A stretch of DNA of 64,000 nt from positions 220,637,584 through 220,701,583 of the forward strand of contig JAHLJT010000631.1 in assembly GCA_031308135.1 (NCBI GenBank). The letters run 5' to 3'. A program made the position numbers and the translations under genes. The notes below the pieces were generated by a model. It searched no databases. It worked only from the letters and a program-made list of their open reading frames with translations, and was not told where the DNA came from. Source of the DNA: Acheta domesticus (Eukaryota > Arthropoda > Insecta > Orthoptera > Gryllidae). Of the stretch, positions 32,116 to 44,869 are shown piece after piece. Each line of letters begins with the position of its first letter. Position 1 is the stretch's first letter.

Positions 32116-35100
32116 TCAAATTTGGCTGAAAATTCCACTCTCCTTATAGAATTGTAAAATTCTTTCTTGATACTTCTCAGATTCAAGTATACATTCCAAA
32201 CTTGTGTCGTGAAGATATCTCTGCCTGATATGTTGGAAAGTAGGGCAATGATTGACTATGTGAGACAGGGACCAAGCCGTATTGCACAGGTCACATGATG
32301 GAGGATTGGATCCGTCAATCAGATATAGATGGCTTAGCTTACAGTGACCTGTTCGTGTTCTCGTTATGGCCACTTGTTCCTTTCTGTTGAGCTTTTTATT
32401 ATGTTTCAGACTTTGAAAATTGGTTATGTTTTTATGAAGGTCGCTTCTTTTAAGCGTAGTCCATATGGAGAACCATTTTTCTTCTAATATTTTTCCAATA
32501 TGTTTCACTAGATCTTGGAGTGTATTCGAAATTGCCAGTACAGTGTTTGGGATATCAGTTGTACTTCCACTAACTACTCTGTCAGTTTCCGTCTGCATTT
32601 CTGTATCTTGATTCATATTCCATACCAATATTACTTCTTTACCTAATGTGGTAATGTCATGATACAGTTCTTGAATTGTAATAATTCATTTCACTAGAAG
32701 TTTCGTTATTGTTGGTATGCTTTTTATTGCAGTGCGGAATTTGAGTATAATGAACTTTGAGTGGTTTAATATTTTAATAAGTTTCATGGCGGTCAAGATG
32801 GCGCATAATTCGGCGTAAGATGGCTGGCATAGTAGTTAAGTTGGTGTTTCACCGATGACATCTTTCGTTACCACTGTTGCTTCTGTTCCATGCGTAGTTT
32901 TAATTGCTTTGGCATAAAGAGGATAAAACATGTCGTAATTGTTGGTCGGGGCAGAGTTTATCTCAGATGTTCCACTTTCCTTGATTGCGCGCAGATGATA
33001 AGTTCTACTGAGATATCCGAGATTATCCAAGGAGGGATTTTGTAATTCTCTTCTTTTCTACTTTTCTGTGATCGAAATTAAGTTCTCTAAGTACTCTTCC
33101 TAGTGTTTTCATACAAGGTATAAAACGCGAATGCTCTATGTACTCTTGTTGTTTAGGATATATGTCCTGTTACTATGATTGGATTGATGGCGTGGCTGCT
33201 TTTAAAGCATATTTGATTATTAGTTCCTCTCTGCGATGAGATTAATGTGGGTTCATTTGCTTCAATTAGTATGCTTCCCGATGGGACTGGTATGGAAACA
33301 TCCGTGCATATTCGGAGACCTTGATTATGGACTGTATCCAGTTTTTTGAGTCACTTTTACCAGCAGATCTGTATATATTGATCCGTAGTCTATTTTGGAC
33401 TCACAAGTGCTTTGTATGTTAATCATAGCAATTGTCTATCTGCTCCCCCAGTTGTTGTGATGCCAGGCATTAAGAGTATTTGATTCGCCTTTTACATTCA
33501 TTAATAGTGTTCAATATGTGCAACTCCCAGGTCAGTTTAGTGTGGAAAGTGCATTCCTAATATTTTGGTACTGGTGACAAAGCTCAGGATCTGATTACCA
33601 CTTTAAGAGCGTAGGTAAGTTGTTAATTTTCTTCTTTGAAAATATAATACACTCCGTTTGTTCTGAGGTGGCAAATTTAAACCCTGATTTGAGTGACCAT
33701 TCATAAATACTATTTAATGCGATTTGCATAATTTCTTGGCTTGAGTTAATATTATCTTCCTTTACAAAGCATAGTAGTATACCATCGGCGTATTTCCTAA
33801 TGATAGTGGGTGGTTTGATTTTTTCGTCCGCGTCATTTATTGCTAGTAGGAAAAGTGTAACACTTATGATGGATCCTGAGGTGCACCGTCTCTATTCTTT
33901 TCTTCGTAGATAATGGTTCCATTTGCTCTCACTTGCATGACTCGATCTTCCGTGAAATGTTTGATAAAACTAAACTATTTGTCGCGAACTCCAATTTCGC
34001 ATCAACCTTCTGTAGGACTCGATGCATCCATAACCATATCGTTATGCCTTTTCGATGTCCAAGTTAACAGCTGAACACATGTTGTTTGTTGGCAAAAGCT
34101 TCTTGAATATAGGTATCTATGCTTACCAGGGTTGGGCAGGGGTCGTTTGAGTGTCCTGGTCGAAATCCAAATCTGATTGCTAGTATTATATTCTTGTAAT
34201 CGATATACCATCTTGAGCCGACGATTAACAATTTTTTGTCCAAATCTTGCACATAATTGCAAAGTCAATGATATGGGCCTGTAATTACCACTTAGTGTTG
34301 GGTCTTTTCCGGGCTTAGGAATGGGGATCACAATAGCCGCTTTCCACACTTTTGGGAATGTCTTTTCTATCCATATATAGTTGTATATTTTTAGTAGTAT
34401 ATCTTTCCCTTCCTGTGGTAGATTTTTAAGCAGGATATTTGGAATGTTGTCTGGTCCGGGAGAAGAATTTTTGGAGGCGTCTAGTGTTGTGACAAGTTCT
34501 TTCATTGAAATAGGTAAGTTAAGGTGCTCTTGAATGTGACACGCTTCTGTGTTCACCATCAGCTGTTCTCTTTCTTGTTCACTTTTGTAAGTTTGGAAGG
34601 CTTGAGAGTAATTTTGAGAGCTAGAGTTGCTGGCAAATTTGTTGGCGAGCTCATTTGCGATATCAGCGGGTTCATTAATAACTTGGGCATTTTCGGACAG
34701 CAGTAAATGTATTTGATTAAATCTTTTGTTACCTTGTATGGAACTAATTTTTTTCCAAGAATCTTTAATGTTATTATTCACATTGATAGAGGATACATAA
34801 CTTATCCAGGAGTTGGCTTTGCTTTCTTTAATTATTCTTCTTGTAAGAGCTCTTAGTTTTTTATATTCGATTTTATTTTCATTTGTTGGGTGTTTCTTGT
34901 ACCGGTTGAACGCATGTTTGGACTGTTTAAGAGCATTTTTACATTTTTCGTTCCACCATGGTACCACGTTTCTTCTTTTTGTGGGTTTTTTGATAATTTC
35001 TAGTGAGTCATTAGCTGCTGTTGTTTTGACATCAGTAAACGATTGGATTATTACGTCAATGTCGTGTTCTTGAAACATATCCATTTGAGATGTTTTCATT

Positions 35101-35521
35101 TTAATTTGTTCCTGATAGTTAAGCCAGTTGGCTTTGGAGTAGTTCCACTTAATATTCTCTTGCAGCGGATTCGAGATACATGAAGAATCGCTGGTCATCG
35201 TGAAAATGGGAAAGTGGTCACTGTCGTGAGGCTCATCCAGTGCATACCAATTGCATTTAGAGGCCAGGCTGTTGGAGCTGAGTGTGAGGTCAATTGCACT
35301 AAGCTGTCCATTATTAATATTGAAGTGTGTAGGTTGCCCGTTATTTAGTACTACCAAATCAGATTCTTCAATAATATCTTCCATATTGATGCCTCTTGAG
35401 TCGGTTTTATACGATCCCCAGAGGGTACTATGGCAATTAACATCACCTAATAGAATAAAGGGCTTAGGTAAATTGTTTATGATATCCTTCACTTCATTCT
35501 TTTCAAATTGATAGCTGTTGG

Positions 35522-35577
<56 letters not shown>

Positions 35578-35877
35578 CATATACATATGGAAAAGGGAAC
35601 TTGTATTTGTATTGCTATTGCCTCATATCGGATCTGATATAAAAGTGGTTTGCTTTTATATAATTTTTAACAAAAATAGCAACACCTCCACTTGCAATAG
35701 AAGAAGTTGATCTATTTCTATTGTAGCACTTGAATCCTTTTAATTTACCAGATTTATTTCCTTTGAAGTTGGTTTTCCTGCACAACATACTATTTCAGGT
35801 TTCTATTTCTCACACAAAATCTGTATTCTTTCATATCGAGGGTGAAAAACCATAGTATTCCACTGTAGAATATTCAT
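32116..35877 (-). pseudogene. Retrotransposon ORF2 (EN-RT-RNase H), copy B, frameshifted
   Basis: ATG at 35875-35877 begins MNILQWNT, with an early in-frame stop after CEK. The endonuclease shows GDVNCHSTLWGS and the SDHFPI signature. The RT shows SPGPDNIPN, GNYRPISLT, DIEKAY-type motif A and YADG where YADD is usual. RNase H has ELCAILTAMKLI and a weak 'SNSRTAIKSI' strand; the C-terminal CDLC...HIVNHC is the CCHC-like motif common in this group, before the TGA at 32116. A 496-codon block (34002-35492) is open, but other parts shift frame. An AT microsatellite sits inside the endonuclease (35529-35573). It is non-functional as assembled. Confidence 0.85.
35529..35573. repeat. (TA)n expansion inside the endonuclease coding region, copy B
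   Basis: Alternating TA of about 45 bp lies where the endonuclease has its conserved CNIYIP-type strand. It encodes a (YI)n run. The homologous tract in contig C is about 47 bp (58491-58537). Confidence 0.95.
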
Positions 35878-35901
35878 CAAATATATTTCTATTTATTAAA
35901 T

Positions 35902-37303
35902 TTAAACAGAAGTAGAAGTATCACTTCCTGAGTCTTCATTAGTGGGTTACTGATTTTTAGTTTGTTTATAATTCTGGTGAACCTGTTTTTAATGGATCTT
36001 TCTGTTAGGAGAGGATATGTATTAGTCATCATCTGGATAATAGACTGAGTGTCACAGGGATAGTCTTTAGCTATAATAATAGGGGTTTTTAGCTCCAAAG
36101 GTGTTTTCAAGGAAATTTTTAAATTGTGTGTAATTGAGTGGAAATTGTTCAGGTTTTTCATCAATGGATCTTCTGGATAGGCTTAATTAGTTCATCAATA
36201 GATTTGATTTGAATGTCTTCTTGTGCTTTCACTTTTATCATTTTAGTTTTTTCTTTTTCTTGATTGGTTGTTTTGGGATGTCATTATTATAGTTTTGGAT
36301 GTGCAATTATCAGTATCAGGTTGAGAGGAAGATTCACTTGTTAAAGATCTTTTATTCACAATTGATAAGTTACTGTTATTAACCATACTGCTGCTCATCT
36401 ATCTGTTCAAAGTTATGTTGTGGCACTTCTTGTGTAATCATTGCTCCTGTTCTTGACATTGTTTTGAAGTGTCATTATTAGTAGTTTTGGGTGTGCAGTT
36501 ATCATCATCAGCTTGAGAGGGAGATTCAGATGTTAAAGTTCCTTTATTGATAATTGGTAAGTTCTTGTTATTAACCATACTATGTTTCTTTTTGGTTCAG
36601 TGTGTTTTGTGACCAGTTCTTGTGTTATCACTGACTCCTGTTCATGACTTTCTTTTAATTCTTGGTTAACATAGTGAGCATTTAAAGTGGAGATCTTGGT
36701 AGGGCACGGTTGGCAAGATGACCAGCTTGTTTACAATTGAAGCATGCCATGGTGTCACTTGTAAAGTAAATCCTATATGTTGTATTGTCATAAATATGAT
36801 CATTGAATCTGGTACCTTGTTAATGTCCTCTGGATCAATAAAATCTGCTCCTAAAACTCATAATGTGTGAGAAACCAGGTTCTGTAACTCCTGCTTTGAT
36901 GAAAGAAATGTTAGAGTGATTTTGTATGTTTCTCTTGATTAACTCTCTTTCAATTACATCGTGAGGTATGATAGGACAGACATTTGAGATGATAATTCTC
37001 TTTTGTTTACTTATTAGGGGCCTGACTGTTAAGATATGGTTTTGGATATTAATATTACTATGATTATCAGTTATATAGTCAGCAATTTCCTTACTGCTTA
37101 AGAAAACACATACTCTGTTGTTATAATCCTTGATATAAACCTTATATTCGTAGAGTCAACAATTGTGGGCTAGCTTATTTAAATAGTCTTTTATTAGTAA
37201 GTCCTTCTTTTGATTCTATTACTATAGCTTGATCCTTGTTGGGGAATACATCTCTTGTAGCTACACTAGCATATGACTTCTTACCTTCTTGGTTGTTCGT
37301 CAT
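35902..37303 (-). pseudogene. Retrotransposon ORF1 (gag-like, zinc knuckle), copy B
   Basis: The likely ATG at 37301-37303 begins MTNNQEGKKSYASV. The stop at 35902-35904 lies 24 bp before the ORF2 ATG. Indels break the frame in several places. The zinc-knuckle region (about 36690-36760) corresponds to the clean CFNCKKAGHLANQC of copy C. A repeated module (…NKSNLPI…ESPSQ…DNCTPKTTNNDTS…) occurs twice, at about 36240-36410 and 36450-36590. ORF1 proteins of LINEs bind their own RNA. Confidence 0.8.
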
Positions 37304-37534
37304 GTTGGTAGATTCTTTGGTTATGTGCTGTTGTAGTCACCATTTGGCATAATAGTCCAGCCAGCTGCACACGCTGGCGGCTTGACTGTATTCTTGTAGT
37401 TAGTACAGTAGATTTTCCGTATAAATAGATACCTTGACACTTTACACTTTACACTTCAAAACTCTTATCAGAGACTTCGGTGCGGACACGCAGCGAGAAC
37501 GATGTTGCCCCTAAGGAATCCACGAGTCGAATGG

Positions 37535-37547
37535 TGATTATTTTTGT
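37535..37547. repeat. Target-site duplication, 5' side, copy B
   Basis: TGATTATTTTTGT, identical to 31885-31897. Confidence 0.9.
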
Positions 37548-39021
37548 AGTTATGCCTATATTAAATTTGGAATTTACGCGGACTTTGCAAAATATGATTG
37601 ATTGATGCTCCAAATGTATTTAACATAAAATTTCCTGGTTTGTTTCGTTAATATTGTGATATGTGTATTTTATTCCATCTGTAAATTACTTCTCAAAAAT
37701 AATATTTCATTAAAAACTGGAATTAAAAAAATGAATATTTTTATATGAATTCTCTCAGGTAAAAATTTGAAAAAAAAATATAGGGCGTATTTCTTGTTCA
37801 ATTTTCTACAAACATACAACAAGAAAAAAGGTGGGCACTCAACACGTACAGATAAACAAATCTATTGTAAGTATGCGGGCGCGTGGTTCCTGCCCCTGCA
37901 CTGACGAATTGTGTTCGATCAGCCTTTGCATACAACTGCCGACGAAAAATAAAAAGAATGGCCGTCTGCCGATTAGGGTTTCAAGAAACAATAGCAACTC
38001 ACATGTTCACTCTTTCTCCAGAAGGGATGGGCGACAGCAGAATGAAATTCTACTACTGCTTTTCCTCGTGTGGGCGAAACGAATTTTACTGCTGAGTCCC
38101 TTTGCTTTCTAGGGATAGGGTGCCCTCCTGACCTTGGTCGTGAAATACAATCAACCACTTGTCAAGGGGACATGAGTAAAATTTTTTCAACATCAAATGA
38201 AATTTTTTCAACATCAAATGAAATGTTGTCCAGACCTGAAAGTAAATTCGGTAAGGCATTAAAACTGTGCATTGCAACGAAAGTTCAGGAATTCTATGGT
38301 AAGAGAATACTTGTATTTAAAGTTAGTTGTGAGGGACCAGAAAATTTCAAAAATGTCAATCAAAACATGAGTCAAGAATCCGTCATTTAATTATTTATAA
38401 TATATCAATATACATAAATATTATTATAGAATTCAATCGTGAAGGTTTTACCACCTCAAGAGTATTAAATTACTGCTTCATTCAAAGAAATCGACGGCCA
38501 GTAACGCAAGAAACGCATCTATTGCAGCAATCTATTGTACGCTCTTTCGTAAAATATTAATATATTTTAAAGTTACTGAGATTCCACTTTGATTTTTCCT
38601 GGAGATATCACTAATACTCTAGTGCCTTTATAATTTTTTTTTAATTTTTGGCTCATCGAGTTTACAAAAATATTTAATTTTCAAAATTTCATTTTTTTAA
38701 AAAAAATGAAAATTCAGGAAATTAAATATTTTGCAAAATCTTAAAAATTAAACATGTTTTTAAGTTTCGAATGGAATTTGAACGGAATTTCTATAATTAG
38801 TGGATTCAAGTATATGATATTTTTAAGTTAGTGATGCGCGTCATTTTTAGCAAATTTCATTATACAATATTTCCGAAAATAATAAAGTTAGAAAAAAATA
38901 AAAATGCACGTGTTAACTTATTTGATCCATATAACAAATAGAAAAAAAATTAAAAATTATTAAAAATATGAAGTTCAAATTTTGGTCTTTTTTGTGCGAT
39001 TTGGCGTGGAATTGCTCGTAT

Positions 39022-40361
39022 ACTAATTATATAGTGATTTGCGAATATTGTGAAGTCAGTCAATTTCTCGGAGCATGGTATGTCCGTGGCGAAAGTAAGT
39101 TATTGATTATTAAATACACCAACTGGTTCATGGAGAACTGCACTGATGTGCTGTAGCACAGGTTAAAACTCTTGCACACGCATGTAGTCAATACGTTGCA
39201 GTATGAAGACGTAGAAAGAAAATGAGCGGGTGGATGTTCTCGTCATGGAGACTGTCGCCCGACTGAGATATTAGCTCTTCGTAAGATATGCACTGAGCTG
39301 TTGAAGTTAATAAAACAACATATTAAGACAAATGTTGCACATTTTAAAGGTTGAAGTATGAAGCTAACACGTTTAACAATTGTGAGTGCGAGCCAGCGAT
39401 ACACATGTGTACTCTGTATAAATATTGGAGCTCGACTGATTCTGAACAGTATCGCGTCTGAAGACGGGATGCGCTTTCTGCGCGTGATGGCGCCAGAGCC
39501 TATCAGTTCGTGCGTAATGAAATTAGAAAAGAGAAAAAAGATTAAAAAGCTAATGAATTGTAGTTTGTTAATCAATTAAATTATATGGTTGTAAAGAGTT
39601 TTGAATTTTACAAATTATGATGGAGTTTGTATAATTAACTTATTAAAAACGATTGCATGGTGCAACAAGTCTTAGAAATATTACGTTGGCGAGGCGTGGG
39701 CTGGTTTACTGGGAAGCTTGCAGCTACATCTCAGGTGAGGTCGTCATCCGGTTGGCAAATGGATTCAAATTCATGTTAATTGATTTACAGTGAACTAAAT
39801 TTTGCTGAATCTTCACGCTATGCGAGATGTGCACACATAAAATATAATAGAGCTTATAAATAAACTTATGAAATAAACAATTTGCTTGTCCGAATACCAA
39901 ATAAATCGTTGGTTCACAAAAAAGTGACATACCTCAAATATTGTCGTTTTGTGGGATAATGGTACCAAATTTTCAGCGGAATTTGTTTCGCGGTCCTGTT
40001 TTACTCATTAAACCGTCTTTTGAAATATCCGAGTCATTCCACGTCAAATCGAATGAATTCGACAAAAATTGACATTGATGTTTTTTATTATTTAAAAATC
40101 TTTGTGTATCAATTCTAATAGCAAAAAAAAATTACATGTGTTCTTTATTTTCGTTAAAATCGTTTATCTTCATAGTGATTCGAAATTAAGAAAAAATACA
40201 AAATAGCGCGGATATTGTCTTATATAAATGTTCATATCGCCTTTACAAAAAGAACTAGAGAATTCACACTAGCTTCATTTTATAGATAAAAATGCTATTA
40301 TATTTGCATTAAAATTATTCTAAAGTTAAAATTTGTTTTTATAGGTTTTTAATTTCAATTT
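39022..40361. other. Inverted copy of contig A 22494-25464 without the 1.6 kb insertion
   Basis: The sequence matches contig A on the opposite strand but lacks the element at 23331-24935. The empty site is around 39535-39570. No supported gene. Confidence 0.6.
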
Positions 40362-40943
40362 TTATTTTCTCGCTACAGTCCAAGCACTACAGAAAAAAGT
40401 TATGTAATGCTGCACGAAAAAACGCGGATTTTCGTCAGAAACTATTCATCTGTCATCAGAAACTCGTCTATTCATCTGTCCATTCGTTCGTTCGTTCGTC
40501 AGTCCGTCCGTCCGTCCGTGAACAACGCTAGTGTCTAAACCTTCAGCCGATTTTCTCAAAGATTGATATTCCCCAATCAATGTGGCTGATGTCGCGGCCC
40601 CTTGAATTAGAAACCGATATTTTAATTTTGGGGGTACTTTATATGAAGCTACAGGGACATTTTCAAAATTTTCAAACAATTGTTCCATTCTTTTTTATTA
40701 AATTTTGTTGTCGGACAATGTGAAGGTCGTTTAAGAGAATGGTGCAGGTCTCATTTTTGTTGAAAACTCAAATTTTTTCGACGTCTTCCTACAACTACAA
40801 TTATGAAGAATAATATTTTTCCTTATCGAAATCTGTTCCTCTGAGATAGATTTTGAAATAAGGTCACGTAACATTTTTCGAAAATTTGAGTACATTTTGC
40901 GTGAAAGTATGAGCGAGAAAGTACGTGCTGTTTTAGCACTACT
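40362..40943 (-). mobile_element. Internally deleted copy of the non-coding repeat family, copy B
   Basis: Counterpart of 21790-22493. It has lost about 120 bp more near the GTCCGTCCGT core (about 40440-40520), where CTATTCATCTGTC is partly duplicated. Confidence 0.75.
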
Positions 40944-41104
40944 AGTTTCGATTTTTAGATTTAGTATTTTAAAAAATATAGTATATTTATAATTCTAATG
41001 ACAATGTCAGAAACGCGTCAGAAACATCAGAAATTGACTCTTGAAGTTCATTAATATGTTTTTTTTTACAAAAGTTGATTAAATAAAAATACACGAAAGT
41101 TTTT

Positions 41105-41960
41105 ATTTATATAACTAACGTGACTCACAGAAACACTTCTGTATCATTTTCAGAAAAGAATAGTTCTTACGTAGTGCTTTGTTCTTTGATAGTGCTATGA
41201 AAGCATATAATGTCCTTGTGCCACAAATTGGTTAAGTTGTTTACATCGAGATAAAATTTTCTGAGAAGTCCCAAATTAGTAGACAGTCACCTTCTTTTAA
41301 GAATTATTTCTTCTGTGCTAAAAATGCAGATTGTTTTTGAGCAATAAATGCTCAACAATAAGTCCAGAAACGCGGACACTAGCGTCCATCTTTCACAGCT
41401 TTGTCTCCTGCAACAACAAAGATTGTTACTTTAAATGGAAAATTTGAGCTAAAAAATGGAAAATTTGACGGGCTTACGTTAGCAGAAAATAGGCAAAAAG
41501 ATATTCAGAAAATAGGTGAAAAATATGAAATCTTAGTTATTTAGAGTTCAGAAAGAAATCGTGTTCAGAAACGTGTGAATGCAATAATTCTACTACTGTT
41601 GAGCCCAGTCAACGACGGGACGTTGAATTCGTAAACACACTAAGAAGGCATTTTGAGTTGAGCAGTATACATTCAAGTACTGTTAAAAATGGAATTGTTT
41701 TTACTTATCAAATTTGATTGATTTTGCACAAATCATTTTCGTTGTAATTACGCCCTGCAATTTATACTATTTTCTGTTGTATATATTACTTACAATGCCA
41801 GAAAATTTACGGTACAAAAGAGAATGCAGCTACTAAAAGAGTTAAATAGATGTTCTAGCATGTATACATATCTTATGAAAGAGTATTTTGATCAAATCCC
41901 TTTAAATTACGTTCAATTAAATTTCTTTCAATTGTCATTATTTTAAATTTTCAAATGTAT
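41105..41960. other. About 850 bp present only in copy B
   Basis: Contig A passes from CACGAAAGT to the ATAAAGTAA-type sequence within about 60 bp (21580-21640), while contig B has about 850 bp between these landmarks. The insert is AT-rich with no recognisable coding motif and no obvious terminal repeats. I cannot say whether it is an insertion in B or a deletion in A. Confidence 0.55.
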
Positions 41961-42326
41961 TATATTTATAATAAAGTAAATCTTGTATTTTAGGTTTTTC
42001 GTTCCTATTTTCGGTTTATTATGTCGGTGTAACTACTATTTTACGAAAAATAACAATTTCACCTGGTTGCTGCTTACGTACAAGTGCGCGAGAAAGATGT
42101 TCTGTTGTAGATCCACAAGTTATACTTAATTTACTTATTTGAGAGCGAATGTACTGGCTTAGTATGTAGTACTACGATATAATACTTCTCGACAGGTTTT
42201 GTTCACCTATTTTTTTCAAACTTTTTAAACAGCCTTTCTAATATATTCAATTGGAAACTAATGAATTAATAATATTTTGTGGAAGATAAATCACATTTAT
42301 TAGAAGTAATTTTCTTTTCTTTACAG

Positions 42327-42405
42327 CTTTAATTGCGCATTTCTTCCTCCTTGCTGCGTTCTTCTGGCTGAGTGTTTTAAGTTTTGAAATCACTCGTGGT
42401 TTGAC
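42327..42405 (+). CDS. Methuselah-like GPCR, TM3 exon, copy B
   Basis: The 79-bp exon after acceptor TTTCTTTACAG and before donor GTAAGTAT matches the contig A exon in length and frame (LIAHFFLLAAFFWLSVLSFE, ITRGLT). Contig B starts downstream of the TM1-2 exon, so this is the first receptor exon in this copy. The exon leaves phase 2 and joins the TM4 exon at 43717. Confidence 0.88.
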
Positions 42406-42426
42406 GTAAGTATTTGAAAATTGCTA

Positions 42427-42598
42427 CAGTAAAACTTGCTCAGTGCGGAACGTGAATAATGCGGAAATCTGTCTAATGTGAACATAAATCGTGGTCCTGT
42501 CAAAGAAAAGTTCTACTGTATTACATTGTATAATGCGGAATCTAATATAAAGGAAAAAATACTGGTCCCTTGAGGTTCCACATTGATCATGTTTATTG
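42427..42598. mobile_element. Pogo/Tigger-like MITE, copy B
   Basis: Inverse of 20975-21147, with TA at both sides. The inner end is slightly more diverged (CATGTTTATTG for CAAGTTTTACTG). Confidence 0.7.
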
Positions 42599-42616
42599 TA
42601 CGAAACGACTTAAAGT

Positions 42617-43660
42617 AGTGGTACTACAGAATGGCATAGACTTTTATGAACTAATTTGTTTCCTAATTTAATTGGTTTGGGCTGCGTTTTCAGCTTTTGC
42701 CCTATCCTCTTCGCAGCTGCCTACTTCGCTACTGCCCAAACTATATTTTTCTTATTTTCTCCATTTTTCGGCCCCCTAATAGTAGAACTGAAACATGACT
42801 TTAAGAATATTATGGAAGAGCAAAACCTCGTCCCATATGGAAATTTTCGTTCAAAAATTTGGAGCAGTTTTTGCGAAAAAGTTGTTTGATCGTTTCTGAG
42901 AATGATAATTTTTAAGTTAATTTTTGCGTTCTTGAGAAACTTCACAAGAAATTATTTGAAGCAATTGTACTCACAAATGCAATATGCATACAATGTAAAT
43001 GGCGATGTAATAGTTGGCAATGTAAATATTAACGACAGGAAATATATTTAAAATATTTCTATAATGTTTGAAAAAAACACGAGAAAGTGTCATTTATGTC
43101 ATGCTATTGAATTCATTTAGTACTATCTGTTCAAAAAATTAAAGTAATAAATTGAATCAGTTTTTGAGAATGTGATTTTTTCAGCGCTTCTGAAAATTAG
43201 GAATTCGAGTTCATTTTCACAGAAAACATTCGTTTCCGAGAAATCACATGTGCTCATAAATACAATAATGTATACCAATCGTCGGTAATGTAAATATGAA
43301 GAACACGACGTGAGAGAAAATATTTATAAAATGTTTGAGATAACAAAATAATACAGAAAAATGGCGTTTATGTTGTCTGTTACAGTATATTAGCACTCTC
43401 TCCACCACTGAAAAAAACTGGAGAAGTTCTAGAAATTCTTGTTTTTCTTTTTCTTTTAATGTCGGCTTTTTAAAAAATGCATGTCCTCATTGAGAGAAGG
43501 AATTGTGGAGAGCAAATTTAATTTGAAGGAAAAATGTCTTTCTTCACTTTTGCAGTTGTAGAAAGAATTGTAAGTTCAAAAATTTGTAAGTTCCACAGTT
43601 TTCCAAAGTCCAAAGTTAAATGTGAAAATCGGACCTACGCCATCTTTGTAAATGCTCTCT
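42617..43660 (+). mobile_element. 3'-truncated copy of the non-coding repeat family, copy B
   Basis: Counterpart of 19900-20957. It starts GTGGTACTACAGAATGGCAT and ends at the same truncation point (GCCATCTTTGTAAATGC), next to the TM4 exon. Confidence 0.75.
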
Positions 43661-43716
43661 TTTTATAAACAACTGTTGTATATGTTTTTGTGGCCTAAGT
43701 CAGCGTTTTGTATCAG

Positions 43717-43894
43717 GGGTACAAGGCTTGTCAATGATGAGACGAGTGACGGTTGCAGCCTACTGTACTACTCGCTGTTCGCGTGGGGTAGTCCCATCTT
43801 CATCTTCGCCCTCACCGTCGCCCTACACTACTCGCCGGGACTTCCTCAATGGTGCAGAATTCAGAGAAAGGATTGTATAGCTGCTGGTTCGACA
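43717..43894 (+). CDS. Methuselah-like GPCR, TM4 exon, copy B, with 1-bp deletion
   Basis: Acceptor TTTTGTATCAG and donor GTAAGT bound a 178-bp exon, one base shorter than copy A. It encodes TRLVNDETSDGC and LLYYSLFAWGSPIFIFALTV, but at CCTCAATGG one G is missing (GTGCAG preceded by TGG in B, TGGG in A). The extracellular loop with CWFDS is then out of frame. It carries I/V and I,L/F,F differences from A. The lesion is either a homopolymer sequencing error or a real null; the rest of the copy is in phase. Confidence 0.85.
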
Positions 43895-44575
43895 GTAAGT
43901 GACGATCTCAGAAAAGAGTACCAATAATTTTCTGTTGTAACTAATTTAAAAATTAAAATGTTTTCTTCCATTTTGTTTTGGCTGGGCTGCACACTTCTTG
44001 TGCTACTTTCCCTGGTAGCACTATATATCAGAGAAGCATGCAGGATCCCGGGCAAAACTCATTTGAATATGGGACGACTCAAAAGAGTAAAATGACTGGT
44101 TACATAATTTTATTTTTAAACGTGATACAAGTGCGGCTTTAATCACACCTTTTCCTATGTTAAAATGTGTCTTTCTTCTTCCCGGGATTAAAGTGGCACT
44201 TTAAATTCTCCGGGATTCCCATTATCATTACAATTTGAGAAAGAAAGAGTTTGGGTATAACGTGTCTAAGAGAATACATATATGTGAAATAAAAACTAAC
44301 ATTCAACAGTAAATACAACTTCTTTACGAATTTGTAAAATTCAAGCTTCGTAAAGCTTCAGTTTTATTGGCTAGTAGTGTCCATGACTCTTCAAAAATCT
44401 AATCAATTTACATTATCTGAATGTCAATTAATTCGTTAAACACGTATCTTCAACAATTTTTCCTAGAGAAATACGTACGTACTTACTTGAAGATAACGTC
44501 ACACCCTCCGTGAACAGATCTGAGCAAATAAACCCTCGATTTTAATAATTAAAAGACTTTGCGCAGCGCAGAACT

Positions 44576-44869
44576 TTGGCGCGATACCTTACCTGTTTGG
44601 TCAGGCCCAAGGTCATCCTCTCTCCAGCCAATACGACCGTCCCGACAATAGAGGGCGGGCGGATATTTTATGACCTCCTTAGGGACCTGCTGCATGAGGC
44701 GACCTGCTTTTTGCAAAACGACCCCGAGAAGATTAAAAAGATAGCCGCCTGTTTTTTTAATGGTCAATCCACTCTGACTAGTGCCAGCGGTAAAATAATG
44801 TCTCCTTCACTAAAATTAAGGAAGATTCAAAAGACGCAGCGGCGTGGCCCTCTGATGCGGGTGGGGTAG
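44576..44869 (+). CDS. Hypothetical open frame in the TM4-TM5 intron
   Basis: A 97-codon frame reads ...TTVPTIEGGRIFYDLLRDLL, HEATCFLQNDPEKIKKIAAC, FFNGQSTLTSASGKIMSP... I do not recognise it. A second coding-like stretch follows in another frame (DSKDAAAWPSDAGGVAFKRA, then VRKAIVYFLHL), so the region may be a frameshifted remnant of a longer protein, probably from a mobile element. Contig A has the same sequence with more indels (18720-19000). Confidence 0.25.
   Translation: MARYLTCLVRPKVILSPANTTVPTIEGGRIFYDLLRDLLHEATCFLQNDPEKIKKIAACFFNGQSTLTSASGKIMSPSLKLRKIQKTQRRGPLMRVG

Larger units (their letters stand above)
31898..37534 (-). mobile_element. Non-LTR retrotransposon with EN, RT and RNase H, copy B
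   Basis: A 5.6 kb element on the minus strand has 13-bp target duplications, two frames (ORF1 with a zinc knuckle; ORF2 with APE endonuclease, reverse transcriptase and RNase H), and a 3' end of GACGTTAAA followed by repeated TAAACAAAC. RNase H plus APE endonuclease and a short simple-repeat tail instead of poly(A) point to the I-group of LINEs; the exact clade is inferred. Both frames are damaged. It is the same insertion as 56533-62134 in contig C. Confidence 0.9.
31747..39021. mobile_element. Element with 30-bp inverted motif, copy B, carrying the nested retrotransposon
   Basis: The left edge ATACGAGCCATTCCACGTCA and the right edge (inverse of ATACGAGCAATTCCACGCCA) match the 25465-26799 element of contig A in reverse. 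Between them lie the retrotransposon (31898-37534) and a 260-bp block absent from A (about 37887-38145). Confidence 0.5.
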
